DNA of 39,402 bases from Micromonospora sp. KC213 (GTDB lineage Bacteria; Actinomycetota; Actinomycetes; Mycobacteriales; Micromonosporaceae). Made by a program: the position numbers and the translations under genes. Positions 9,621-17,184 of this stretch are shown here, piece by piece. The notes beneath the pieces are model-generated. The model saw only the letters and a program-made list of their open reading frames with translations, did not search any database and was not told the DNA's origin. Position 1 is the stretch's first letter, and every line of letters starts with the position of its first letter. The stretch lies in NCBI RefSeq assembly GCF_004348325.1, contig NZ_SMKF01000034.1:1-39402 (forward strand), given 5' to 3'.

Positions 9621-10175
9621 TCAGTCGAAGAGCCGGGCGATGACCTCGCGGGCGCTCGCCTGCGGGTCGTCGCCGACATCGGGGGGGAGTGCCCCGGCCA
9701 GCCAGAGGGTGGCGAAGCCGTGCACGATCGACCAGGCGGCGAGGGTGTTGCGGCGCGCGTCATCGGTACCGTCCGACACCGTCGCCACATGGGAGCGCAG
9801 CAGGTCACCGGAGCGCTCCCGGGCGGTACACACCTCGGGGGCGTCGGCGCGGTAGAGGTCAGGCCGGAACATCACCTCGAAGTGGGCGCGGTGCCGGACG
9901 GCGAAACCCACGTACGCGACCCCGGCCTCGAGTAGGTCGCCGCCGGCCGCCTGCAGCGCCTCGGTGAGCAGGTCGAAGCCCTCCGTCGCGAGCGCGGTGA
10001 GCAGCCCCGCCTTGTCGCGGAAGTGGTGCGCCGGGGCGGCGTGCGAGACACCGGCGCGGCGGGCCAGCTCACGCAGGCTCAGCGCCGCCGGGCCGGCCTC
10101 CTCGATCGCCTCGACCGCTGCGGCGAGCAGCACGCGACGCAGGTCGCCATGGTGGTACGGCCGATTGCTCGTCAT
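9621..10175 (-). CDS. TetR family transcriptional regulator
   Basis: A 184-residue repressor-type regulator. The N-terminal helix-turn-helix spans about residues 14-60, with LSLRELARRAGVSHAAPAHHFRDKAGLL as the recognition region. The C-terminal helical ligand-binding part includes YVGFAVRHRAHFEVMFRPDLYR and WSIVHGFATLWLAG, which resemble the WHG-type TetR C-terminal domain. It is divergent from a DoxX-family gene. A perfect 15-bp palindrome, CTTGTCATTGACAAG, sits at 10189-10203, directly upstream of its own TAGGAT -10 (10182-10187), which ends 7 nt before ATG 10175. This layout predicts autorepression and joint control of the DoxX gene. The ligand is unknown. Confidence 0.92.
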   Translation of the reverse strand: MTSNRPYHHGDLRRVLLAAAVEAIEEAGPAALSLRELARRAGVSHAAPAHHFRDKAGLLTALATEGFDLLTEALQAAGGDLLEAGVAYVGFAVRHRAHFEVMFRPDLYRADAPEVCTARERSGDLLRSHVATVSDGTDDARRNTLAAWSIVHGFATLWLAGALPPDVGDDPQASAREVIARLFD

Positions 10176-10181
10176 TCCGCA

Positions 10182-10203
10182 ATCCTAACTTGTCATTGAC
10201 AAG
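10182..10203. promoter_or_regulatory. TetR operator overlapping divergent promoters
   Basis: The perfect dyad CTTGTCA-T-TGACAAG is at 10189-10203. On the minus strand it abuts TAGGAT (10187-10182), the -10 of the leaderless tetR gene. On the plus strand it contains TTGACA (10196-10201), a good -35 for the DoxX gene, with a weak -10 (AATCTT, 10220-10225) 18 bp further on. One bound dimer could block both promoters. Confidence 0.65.
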
Positions 10204-10256
10204 ACCCCTCCCGAAGGCCAATCTTGGCAGTGGCAAAATCGAGGGAGGGACTTTCC

Positions 10257-10703
10257 GTGGCTCCACTGATCGCCCTGCTGGTCGGCACCACGCTGGCCCG
10301 GCTGGCTGGCCTGGCCGGGGTCGACGCGCTGGACGGCTGGCAGCCCGCCCTGCGGGTCGGCCTGGCCGCGATGTTCGTCCTGACCGGCATTGCCCATTTC
10401 ACCGCCCCCCGGCGAGCGGACCTGATCGCCATGGTCCCGCCGCGCCTACCCCGCCCCGAACTGCTGGTCACCGCGACCGGCGTACTGGAGTTGGCCGGCG
10501 CGGCCGGCCTGCTGATCCCCGCCACCGCCCGCTGGGCGGCCGCCGGCCTGACCCTGTTGCTGCTGGCGATGTTCCCGGCGAACGTCTCGGCGGCCCGCCG
10601 CCGGCTGACGCTGGCCGGACGGCCGGTCACCCCGCTCGGCCCACGCACCGCACTGCAGGTCCTCTTCATCGCCGCCGGCCTCGGAATTTTGTTTGGCCCC
10701 TGA
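10257..10703 (+). CDS. DoxX family membrane protein
   Basis: A 148-residue membrane protein with about four hydrophobic helices: roughly 3-20, the segment around LRVGLAAMFVLTGIAHF, LVTATGVLELAGAAGLLIPA, and LQVLFIAAGLGILF. The glycine-rich pattern RVGLAAMFVLTGIAHFTAPRR followed by ELAGAAGLLIP is typical of DoxX/DoxD-like proteins. These often associate with oxidoreductases or thiol stress, but the exact role is unclear. GTG 10257 was chosen because GAGGGAGGG (10241-10249) is an excellent ribosome binding site 7-8 nt upstream; a TTG at 10224 would add 11 residues without one. It is probably controlled by the divergent TetR protein. Confidence 0.82.
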   Translation: MAPLIALLVGTTLARLAGLAGVDALDGWQPALRVGLAAMFVLTGIAHFTAPRRADLIAMVPPRLPRPELLVTATGVLELAGAAGLLIPATARWAAAGLTLLLLAMFPANVSAARRRLTLAGRPVTPLGPRTALQVLFIAAGLGILFGP

Positions 10704-10721
10704 ATATCTTGGATCTAACAT
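10693..10721 (+). promoter_or_regulatory. promoter of the MarR-exporter operon with overlapping dyad
   Basis: TTGGCC (10693-10698) and TAACAT (10716-10721) are 17 bp apart, placing the transcript start at GTG 10728. The imperfect palindrome TTGGATCTAA (10709-10718) overlaps the -10 and is a candidate autoregulatory MarR site. Confidence 0.45.
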
Positions 10722-10727
10722 GTCGTG

Positions 10728-11255
10728 GTGCAGATGGAACGACTGGTCCGGTGGCCGGACGCGCTACGGGAGGTGTCGACGGCCCGGCTCGTCTCGGTCG
10801 CCGGCCACCTCGTCGACCAGCAGTTGGGGCGCTACCTGACGGAGCGGCACGGGCTGAGCCTCGCCGGCGTCCGGGTGCTGTTCGTCCTGGCCCGGACAGA
10901 GCCGGCGACCCACCGCGAGGTGGCCGAGCTGTGCTTCGTCCGGCCCGCGACCCTGACCGGCATCGTGGACACCCTGGAGCGCGACGGCTTCGTCAGCCGT
11001 CGGCGAGGTGCCGCCGATCGACGGTCGGTGCAGCTCATGCTGACCGACAAGGGCCGGGAGCACGTGCGACAACTCACCGACCTGATGCACCGGGACGATC
11101 CGCTCACCTCCGTCGACGCCGACCCGGCGAAGAAGGCCGTGATCCGGACGTTCCTGACCGAGTTGATCACGAAGATGTCCGACGGGGAGGACAGCATTTT
11201 GCATTCACGCATCCAGGATCCGGGCGAGACCGCACCGGGAGGCAGCCGGTGCTGA
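10728..11255 (+). CDS. MarR family transcriptional regulator
   Basis: A 175-residue winged-helix regulator. Helices around LVDQQLGRYLTERHGLSLAGVRVLFVLAR lead into the helix-turn-helix THREVAELCFVRPATLTGIVDTLERDGFV (about 60-90) and the wing SRRRGAADRRSVQLMLTDKG (about 91-110), the usual MarR order. GTG 10728 fits a leaderless transcript from the TAACAT hexamer; GTG 10725 and ATG 10734 are in-frame alternatives. Its last codons overlap the first ABC transporter gene by 7 nt, so it most likely represses its own exporter operon and is released by an exporter substrate, as in many MarR-exporter pairs. Confidence 0.88.
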   Translation: MQMERLVRWPDALREVSTARLVSVAGHLVDQQLGRYLTERHGLSLAGVRVLFVLARTEPATHREVAELCFVRPATLTGIVDTLERDGFVSRRRGAADRRSVQLMLTDKGREHVRQLTDLMHRDDPLTSVDADPAKKAVIRTFLTELITKMSDGEDSILHSRIQDPGETAPGGSRC

Positions 11256-12982
11256 CCCGACTGCTGCGCGACTTCCTGCGGCCGTACCACCGGCCGCTGC
11301 TGGCGGTGGTGCTGTTCCAGTTCGTCGGCACGATGGCCTCGCTCTACCTGCCGAGCCTCAACGCCGACATCATCGACCTCGGCGTGGCCCGGGGCGACAC
11401 CGACTACATCCTGCGCACCGGCGGCTGGATGCTGCTGGTCAGCCTGGTACAGATCGTCTGCTCGGTGGCGGCCGTCTACTTCGGCGCGCGCACCGCGATG
11501 GCCTTCGGGCGGGACGTCCGGGCCGAGGTCTTCGGACAGGTCAACCGCTTCTCCGCCCGCGAGGTGGCCCGCTTCGGCGCACCCTCGCTGATCACCCGCA
11601 ACACCAACGACGTGCAGCAGGTGCAGATGCTCGTGCTGATGAGCTGCACCATGCTGGTCGCCGCGCCGATCATGAGCGTCGGCGGCGTGGTGATGGCGCT
11701 TCGGGAGGACGTGGGACTCTCCTGGCTGCTGCTGGTCAGCGTGCCGGTGCTGGCGATCGCGCTCGGGCTGGTCATCCGGCGGATGGTGCCGGGCTTCCGG
11801 CTGATGCAGACCCGGATCGACACGGTCAACCGGGTGCTGCGCGAGCAGATCACCGGAATCCGGGTGGTCCGCGCGTTCGTCCGAGAGCCGTACGAGACGG
11901 ACCGCTTCGCGGTGGCCAACACCGACCTGACGGCGACGGCCCTGCGGGTCGGCCGGCTCCAGGCACTGATCTTCCCGATCGTGATGCTGATCCTCAACGT
12001 CTCCAGCGTCGCGGTCCTGTGGTTCGGCGCGGCCCGGGTGGACGCCGGCCAGATCCAGGTCGGCGCGCTGACCGCGTTCCTGCAGTACCTGATGCAGATC
12101 CTGATGGCCGTCATGATGGCGACCTTCATGCTGATGATGGTGCCGCGCGCCGCGGTCTGCGCCGAACGGATCGTCGAGGTGCTGGACACCGACTCCTCGG
12201 TGGTGCCACCGGCCAGGCCGGTGACCCGGGTCGAGCGCCGGGGTGAGCTGGAGCTGCGGGACGTCTCCTTCCAGTACCCGGGGGCCAGCGCGCCGGTGCT
12301 GCGCGGCATCTCGTTCCGCGCCGCGCCCGGGCGGACCACCGCGATCATCGGCGCCACCGGCGCCGGCAAGACCACCCTGCTCAGCCTGGTCCCCCGCCTG
12401 GTCGACCCGACGGCCGGCGCGGTGCTGGTGGACGGGGTGGACGTCCGTGAGCTGGCGCCCGACGAGCTGTGGCGGCGGATCGGGCTGGTGCCGCAGCGGC
12501 CGTACCTGTTCACCGGCACGGTCGCCAGCAACCTGCGGTACGGCAACCCGGACGCCACCGACCAGGAGCTGTGGGCGGCGCTGGAGATCGCCCAGGCCCG
12601 CGACTTCGTCGCGCAGATGCCCGGCGGCCTGGCCGCCCCGATCGCGCAGGGCGGCACGAACGTCTCCGGTGGGCAGCGGCAGCGGCTCGCCATCGCCCGC
12701 GCACTGGTCCGCAGGCCGGAGATCTACCTGTTCGACGACTCGTTCTCGGCGCTCGACCTCGGCACCGACGCCCGGCTGCGGGCGGCACTGCGGCCGGTCA
12801 CCGCGGACGCGGCGGTGGTGATCGTGGCCCAGCGGGTCTCCACGATCGTCGACGCCGACCAGATCATCGTGCTGGAGGACGGGGGCGTCGTCGGAATGGG
12901 ACGACACGAGGAACTGCTGGACACCTGCCCGACGTACGCCGAGATCGTGGCGTCCCAGCAGACGGCGGAGGTGACGGCATGA
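11249..12982 (+). CDS. heterodimeric ABC exporter, subunit with degenerate ATPase site
   Basis: A 577-residue half-transporter with six transmembrane helices in about residues 1-310 and a nucleotide-binding domain in about 330-570. Walker A is GATGAGKT (K374), the signature is VSGGQ (472-476) and Walker B is IYLFDD. The position after the Walker B Asp, normally catalytic Glu, is D497. The H-loop reads VAQRVST with Q528 in place of His. Both changes mark the non-hydrolytic site of asymmetric exporters of the TM287/288 or BmrCD type. GTG 11249 has ribosome binding site GGGAGG and overlaps the MarR gene by 7 nt; its stop overlaps the partner's ATG. The likely role is efflux of drugs or lipids; substrate unknown. 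Confidence 0.92.
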   Translation: MLTRLLRDFLRPYHRPLLAVVLFQFVGTMASLYLPSLNADIIDLGVARGDTDYILRTGGWMLLVSLVQIVCSVAAVYFGARTAMAFGRDVRAEVFGQVNRFSAREVARFGAPSLITRNTNDVQQVQMLVLMSCTMLVAAPIMSVGGVVMALREDVGLSWLLLVSVPVLAIALGLVIRRMVPGFRLMQTRIDTVNRVLREQITGIRVVRAFVREPYETDRFAVANTDLTATALRVGRLQALIFPIVMLILNVSSVAVLWFGAARVDAGQIQVGALTAFLQYLMQILMAVMMATFMLMMVPRAAVCAERIVEVLDTDSSVVPPARPVTRVERRGELELRDVSFQYPGASAPVLRGISFRAAPGRTTAIIGATGAGKTTLLSLVPRLVDPTAGAVLVDGVDVRELAPDELWRRIGLVPQRPYLFTGTVASNLRYGNPDATDQELWAALEIAQARDFVAQMPGGLAAPIAQGGTNVSGGQRQRLAIARALVRRPEIYLFDDSFSALDLGTDARLRAALRPVTADAAVVIVAQRVSTIVDADQIIVLEDGGVVGMGRHEELLDTCPTYAEIVASQQTAEVTA

Positions 12983-15009
12983 GCGCCGTACCGCAGCAGA
13001 AGCCGACCGCCCCGGCGCAGACGCCGAAGCGGCTGCCGCCGGGCCGGGGAAGCGGCGGACCGCCGTGGATGGGCGCCGGCATGCCGGTGGAGAAATCGCT
13101 GAACTTCGGGCCGTCCACCCGCCGGCTGCTGGGCCGGCTGCGACCGCACCGGCTGCACCTGGCGGCGATCGTCGGCCTGGCGGTGGCCAGCGTCGCCGCC
13201 ACCGTGACCGGCCCGAAGATCCTCGGCCACGCCACCGACATCATCTTCGCCGGGGTGATCGGGCGGCAACTGCCCTCCGGGAGCACGATCGAACAGGCGG
13301 TGGCGGGAGCCCGGGCCGCGGGCAACGAGAACTTCGCCGACATGCTGGCCCGGATGGACGTGGTGCCCGGCGTGGGCATCGACTTCACCGCGTTGGGCCG
13401 TACGCTGGCCCTCGCCGTCGTGCTCTACCTGGGCGCGAGCCTGCTGATGTGGTGGCAGGGCTGGCTGCTCAACGGCGTCGTGCAGGCCACCGTGCTGCGG
13501 CTGCGCGCCGAGGTGGAGGAGAAGCTGCACCGGCTGCCGCTGCCCTACTTCGACCGGCAGCCCCGCGGCGAGCTGCTCAGCAGGGTCACCAACGACATCG
13601 ACAACATCTCGCAGACCCTCTCGCAGACCCTGAGCCAACTGCTCACCTCGCTGCTCACCGTGGTCGGTGTCCTGGCGATGATGTTCTGGATCTCGCCGCT
13701 GCTGGCCCTGGTCGCCCTGGTGGCGGTGCCGTTGTCGGTGGTGGTGACCGCCCAGATCGCCAAGCGCTCCCAACGCAGGTTCATCGCCCAGTGGACCCAC
13801 ACCGGCGAGCTGAACGGCCATGTCGAGGAGGCGTTCACCGGCCACGAGCTGGTGAAGGTCTTCGGGCGGCAACGCGAGGTGGAGGCGACCTTCCACGCCA
13901 AGAACGAGGAGCTGTTCCGGGCCAGCTTCGGCGCGCAGTTCATCTCCGGGATCATCATGCCGGCGATGTTCTTCATCGGGAACCTCAGCTACGTGGCGAT
14001 CGCCGTGGTCGGCGGGCTGCGGGTGGCGTCCGGTTCGATGAGCCTCGGCGACGTGCAGGCGTTCATCCAGTACTCCCGGCAGTTCACCCAGCCGCTCACC
14101 CAGGTCGCGTCGATGGCCAACCTGCTCCAGTCCGGCATCGCGTCGGCCGAGCGGGTGTTCGCGGTGCTCGACGCCGAGGAGCAGAGCCGCGATCCGGAGC
14201 CGCCGGCCCGGGTCACCGAACCACGTGGCCGGGTCGAGTTCACCCACGTCTCCTTCCGGTACGACCCGGACAAGCCGCTCATCGAGGACCTGTCGTTGGT
14301 CGCCGAGCCCGGCCACACCGTGGCGATCGTCGGTCCCACCGGCGCCGGCAAGACCACCCTGGTCAACCTGATCCTGCGCTTCTACGAGCTGGACGCCGGA
14401 CGGATCACCCTCGACGGGGTGGACGTCACCACGCTGCGCCGGGACGACCTGCGCGGCCGGATTGGCATGGTGCTGCAGGACACCTGGCTGTTCGGCGGCA
14501 CCATCCGGGACAACATCGCCTACGGGCGGCCCGACGCGACGGAGGAGGAGATCCTCGCCGCCGCCCGGGCCACCTTCGTGGACCGGTTCGTCCGAAGCCT
14601 GCCCGACGGGTACGACACCGTGATCGACGAGGAGGGCAGCAACGTCAGCGCCGGCGAGAAGCAGCTCATCACCATCGCCCGGGCGTTCCTGGCCGAGCCG
14701 TCGCTGCTCATCCTCGACGAGGCGACCAGTTCGGTGGACACCCGCACCGAGGTGCTGCTCCAGCGGGCGATGGCGGCGCTGCGCTCGGAGCGGACCAGCT
14801 TCGTCATCGCGCACCGGCTCTCCACGATCCGCGACGCCGACCTGATCCTGATGATGGAGAACGGCCGAATCGTGGAGCAGGGCACCCACGAGCAGTTGCT
14901 CGCCGCCAAGGGCGCCTACCACCGGCTCTACCGCTCGCAGTTCACCGGCGCGCTGGTGGACGAGGAGGAGACCGGGGCGACATCGGAGCCGGCGACGCTA
15001 CCGGGCTGA
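12979..15009 (+). CDS. heterodimeric ABC exporter, subunit with canonical ATPase site
   Basis: A 676-residue partner of the preceding subunit. A Pro/Gly/Lys-rich cytosolic N-terminus (1-40) precedes six transmembrane helices, with an extracellular insert at about 85-135 between the first two. The nucleotide-binding domain starts near residue 410. Walker A is GPTGAGKT (K458), Walker B is LLILDE with catalytic E581, and the H-loop is IAHRLST (H612). The signature is VSAGEKQ instead of LSGGQ. In the heterodimer the normal SGGQ of subunit one would complete this protein's hydrolytic site, and this altered signature would face the degenerate site. ATG 12979 overlaps the previous stop by ATGA. A terminator follows at 15019. 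Confidence 0.93.
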   Translation: MSAVPQQKPTAPAQTPKRLPPGRGSGGPPWMGAGMPVEKSLNFGPSTRRLLGRLRPHRLHLAAIVGLAVASVAATVTGPKILGHATDIIFAGVIGRQLPSGSTIEQAVAGARAAGNENFADMLARMDVVPGVGIDFTALGRTLALAVVLYLGASLLMWWQGWLLNGVVQATVLRLRAEVEEKLHRLPLPYFDRQPRGELLSRVTNDIDNISQTLSQTLSQLLTSLLTVVGVLAMMFWISPLLALVALVAVPLSVVVTAQIAKRSQRRFIAQWTHTGELNGHVEEAFTGHELVKVFGRQREVEATFHAKNEELFRASFGAQFISGIIMPAMFFIGNLSYVAIAVVGGLRVASGSMSLGDVQAFIQYSRQFTQPLTQVASMANLLQSGIASAERVFAVLDAEEQSRDPEPPARVTEPRGRVEFTHVSFRYDPDKPLIEDLSLVAEPGHTVAIVGPTGAGKTTLVNLILRFYELDAGRITLDGVDVTTLRRDDLRGRIGMVLQDTWLFGGTIRDNIAYGRPDATEEEILAAARATFVDRFVRSLPDGYDTVIDEEGSNVSAGEKQLITIARAFLAEPSLLILDEATSSVDTRTEVLLQRAMAALRSERTSFVIAHRLSTIRDADLILMMENGRIVEQGTHEQLLAAKGAYHRLYRSQFTGALVDEEETGATSEPATLPG

Positions 15010-15018
15010 GCCGGCGCT

Positions 15019-15048
15019 GAGGAGCCGGGGTCCCGACCCCGGCTCCTC
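15019..15048. terminator. perfect 12-bp hairpin between convergent genes
   Basis: Arms GAGGAGCCGGGG (15019-15030) and its exact complement (15037-15048) flank a 6-nt loop. It lies 10 nt after the exporter stop and 49 nt beyond the convergent ThrRS stop, so it can serve both strands. Confidence 0.8.
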
Positions 15049-15096
15049 GGCCCCGATTCCGCGCAGGCCGCCGGTCCACGAGTCCGGGCCGGCTGC

Positions 15097-16314
15097 TCAG
15101 CCCGCTGCAAGCAGGTTGGGCGACCGCGCGGCGACCACCGCGCCGATCAGCCCGAGCGCGTCCGGCACCGGCATCGGGTCCAGCCCGCGGCCGTCACGGA
15201 GCCGCAGCGCGACCGCGTCGGCGGCGGCCTCCCGGGCGCCGATCACCCCGACGTACGGCATCTTGCGCCGGGCCGCGTCGCGGATCCGGGCACCCAGTGA
15301 GCCGGCGTGGTCGACCTCGACCCGCAGCCCGGCGTCGAGCGCCCGGCGGGCCACCCGCTCCGCCGCCTCGGCCTGGGCCCCGTCGACCGGCAGCACCACC
15401 AGCTGCACCGGGGCGTACCAGGGCGGGAAGGCGCCCTGGTGCACCTCGATCAGGTACGCGAACAGCCGTTCCATGCTGCCCACCAGACTGCGGTGCACCA
15501 TCACCGGCCGCCGTCGAACCCCGTCCGAGTCGGTGTACGACAGGTCGAAGCGCTCCGGTTTGTCGAAGTCAAGCTGCACGGTGGAGATGGTCGACTCCCG
15601 CCCGGCGGCATCGACGATCTGGATGTCGATCTTCGGGCCGTAGAAGGCGGCCTCCCCCGGGGCCTCGGTGAAGTCCACCCCGTCGAGCGCGGCGCGCAGC
15701 AACGCCTCGGCCCGCGCCCACTCGGCGTCGTCCCCGACGTACTTCTCCCCCGGGCCGCGCAGCGACAGCCGGAACCCGGCCGGGCGGACGCCGAGCGCGG
15801 CGTGCGCCGCGCCGATCAGCCGCAGGATCTCCCGCACCTCCTCGCCCACCTGCTCCGGAGCGCAGAAGTTGTGCGCGTCGTTCAGCGAGATGGCGCGGAC
15901 CCGGGACAGCCCGCCGAGCACCCCGGAGCGTTCCGCCCGGTACATGCCGCCCAGTTCGGCGACGCGCAGCGGCAGCTCCCGGTAGGAACGGCCCCGGGCC
16001 CGCCACACCAGGGCGTGGTGCGGGCAGAGCGCCGGACGCAGCACGAACTCGTCGTCGCCGGAGAGCCGCATCGGCGGGAACATGTCGTCGGCGAAGTAGC
16101 CGAGGTGCCCGGAGCGGACGAACAGCTCCCGTTTGCCCAGTGGCGGCGAGTACACGTGCTGGTAGCCGGCCCGGCGCTCCAGGTCACGGACGTACTCCTC
16201 GACGGCGTGCCGGGCGGCGGCACCGGCCGGCAGCCAGATCGGCAAGCCGGCCCCGGCGAGCGGGTCGGAGACGAACAGGTCCAGCTCGCGGCCGAGCCTG
16301 CGGTGGTCGATCAT
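15097..16314 (-). CDS. thrS: short threonyl-tRNA synthetase paralogue lacking TGS and editing domains
   Basis: Class II synthetase that charges tRNA-Thr. It has only 405 residues against about 640 for full-length ThrRS. The catalytic core starts at once (IDHRRLGRELDLF) and the anticodon-binding domain covers about 300-400. The three zinc ligands are present: C97 (LRPALCPHH), H148 (NDAHNFC) and H274 (MVHRSLVGSMERL). Motif 2 (YRAERSGVLGGLSRVR) and VQLDF are conserved. The segment before the second ligand reads SLNDAH where E. coli has TQDDAH, so two positions near the substrate pocket differ. ATG 16314 has ribosome binding site AAGGAG (16326-16321). A leader peptide with three Thr codons and a terminator-like hairpin lie upstream, which suggests expression when threonyl-tRNA is scarce. 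It is probably an inducible or resistance-type second copy. Confidence 0.88.
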   Translation of the reverse strand: MIDHRRLGRELDLFVSDPLAGAGLPIWLPAGAAARHAVEEYVRDLERRAGYQHVYSPPLGKRELFVRSGHLGYFADDMFPPMRLSGDDEFVLRPALCPHHALVWRARGRSYRELPLRVAELGGMYRAERSGVLGGLSRVRAISLNDAHNFCAPEQVGEEVREILRLIGAAHAALGVRPAGFRLSLRGPGEKYVGDDAEWARAEALLRAALDGVDFTEAPGEAAFYGPKIDIQIVDAAGRESTISTVQLDFDKPERFDLSYTDSDGVRRRPVMVHRSLVGSMERLFAYLIEVHQGAFPPWYAPVQLVVLPVDGAQAEAAERVARRALDAGLRVEVDHAGSLGARIRDAARRKMPYVGVIGAREAAADAVALRLRDGRGLDPMPVPDALGLIGAVVAARSPNLLAAG

Positions 16315-16365
16315 GTCGCGCTCCTTGATCGGGTACGCCCCGCCAGCGACCGACCTGGGAACGCC

Positions 16366-16398
16366 ACGAGGCCCCGGGCGGATCGCCCGGGGCCTCGT
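16366..16398 (-). terminator. leader terminator-like hairpin upstream of ThrRS (attenuator)
   Basis: Perfect 15-bp stem: ACGAGGCCCCGGGCG, a 3-nt loop and its exact complement, inside the 5' leader and 51 nt before the ThrRS start. There is no U-tract on the minus strand. It would stop transcription unless its 5' arm is occupied by an upstream pairing partner. Confidence 0.6.
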
Positions 16399-16409
16399 CG
16401 ACGAAAACG

Positions 16410-16463
16410 TCAGTGCGGCACGCCGGGATCTCCCGGCGTCGTGGTCACCACCGCACTGCACAT
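16410..16463 (-). CDS. threonine-rich leader peptide MCSAVVTTTPGDPGVPH
   Basis: A 17-codon reading frame that starts at ATG 16463 and ends with TGA. It contains three consecutive Thr codons (ACC ACG ACG) at positions 7-9. A GGGGG run lies just before the ATG, and a TACGGT hexamer ends 7 nt upstream, so it may be leaderless. The third Thr codon forms the base of a downstream hairpin (16439-16420), and a second, stronger hairpin follows at 16398-16366 before the ThrRS gene. This is the layout of ribosome-mediated attenuation: stalling at Thr codons would disrupt the first hairpin and allow its freed 3' arm (CCCGG) to pair with CCGGG in the terminator's 5' arm. The peptide itself probably has no function. 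Confidence 0.6.
   Translation of the reverse strand: MCSAVVTTTPGDPGVPH
16420..16439 (-). promoter_or_regulatory. pause-type hairpin inside the Thr leader
   Basis: ACGCCGGG and CCCGGCGT form an 8-bp stem around AGAT. The 5' arm begins at the third Thr codon of the leader peptide, so a ribosome stalled there would prevent folding. Confidence 0.55.
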
Positions 16464-16469
16464 GCCCCC

Positions 16470-16475
16470 ACCGTA
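16470..16475 (-). promoter_or_regulatory. -10 hexamer of the Thr leader transcript
   Basis: TACGGT on the minus strand ends 7 nt before the leader ATG at 16463. The -35 position is not recognisable. It lies in the 64-nt gap after the excalibur gene. Confidence 0.35.
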
Positions 16476-16527
16476 CGACCGAGACCTTCCCGGAGGCGAC
16501 CGGGTTTCCGCCCCTCCCGACCGAGCC

Positions 16528-16806
16528 TCAGCGCTTCTCGCAGGAGATCTTGTCTTTGTCCCGGTCAAGGTGCGTGTTCTTGTCGTAGACCGCGTTGGAC
16601 ACGGTGAAGTTCGTGACCGGTTTCGTGTTACCACGAACCTTGTCCTTCGCGCCCTTCCGCCCTACTCCGTGCTTGTACTTCTTGTTCAGCTCAGTGCAGT
16701 TCTTGAACTTCTGCGGCGCCGCCTCGGCGGGGCCGACGACCATGACCGTGCTGCCGCCAAGAACCAGGGTGAGCGCGAGCACGCCTCTTACCAGTTTGGA
16801 AACCAT
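16528..16806 (-). CDS. secreted excalibur calcium-binding domain protein
   Basis: A 92-residue secreted protein. The N-terminal signal peptide (about 1-30) has the core LVRGVLALTLVLGGSTVMVVGP and a likely AEAA cleavage site. The mature part is one excalibur domain: KFKNCTELNKKYKHGVGRKGAKD at the start and the calcium-binding loop DRDKDKISCEKR at the end, with two conserved cysteines. In this family the domain has an EF-hand-like DxDxDxxxCE motif and occurs in surface proteins and nucleases. A function beyond calcium binding is unknown. ATG 16806 has ribosome binding site GGAGG at 16818-16814. It stands alone between the ThrRS leader and a gene-free stretch. Confidence 0.87.
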   Translation of the reverse strand: MVSKLVRGVLALTLVLGGSTVMVVGPAEAAPQKFKNCTELNKKYKHGVGRKGAKDKVRGNTKPVTNFTVSNAVYDKNTHLDRDKDKISCEKR

Positions 16807-17184
16807 GCCAGAGCCTCCGGATGTATTTGTGCCGTTGAGGCGGTGGCTCCACCCTTGTTCATGATCCACATCGATCCGGGTCTTGCCTCGCGCCCAGGCA
16901 GCCACAACAAGACGGGGTGGGCCGCCGGCACGGGACCTGCCGGCGGCCCACGGCGGCCCGGTCATCGGGAACGGGGGGCCCGACGTGCGTGGGCCGCGCG
17001 GCGACAACGGTACGCCGACCGGCACCCATCCGCCCTCCCCCGCAGGTGGGCGCGAGTCCGTGCCACTGGCCGGCGCCGGTTCGAGGAGCATCTGATCGCA
17101 CTGGAGGAAGCGGAACATTTCTCCGGAGCCGGTCCGGGACGTTCCCTGATCCGTCTCGGGTGCCGGTGGCGACAGGCTGGGGGC
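16807..17184. other. 378-bp gene-free interval
   Basis: No convincing gene is present: frames crossing it lack ribosome binding sites, family resemblance or coherent codon use. It holds the divergent promoters of the excalibur and DUF998 genes and a perfect hairpin at 16917-16951. No other structure was seen. Confidence 0.6.
16917..16951. terminator. perfect 14-bp hairpin in the gene-free interval
   Basis: GTGGGCCGCCGGCA pairs exactly with 16938-16951 around a 7-nt loop. It is not directly downstream of any recognised gene. It may isolate the two divergent promoters or be a remnant of a lost gene. Confidence 0.45.

Noticed and set aside
12724..14922. Long minus-strand open frame opposite the ABC exporter
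   Set aside because: Low-complexity His/Gln/Asp-rich translation with no motif; it mirrors the third-position GC of the exporter gene.
16315..16500. T-box riboswitch upstream of ThrRS
   Set aside because: No T-box core sequence (AGGGTGGNACCGCG) or specifier-stem architecture was found; the leader-peptide model fits better.
16859..17101. Small minus-strand protein in the gene-free interval
   Set aside because: It spans the perfect hairpin, has no ribosome binding site and an Arg/Cys-rich composition typical of chance frames.
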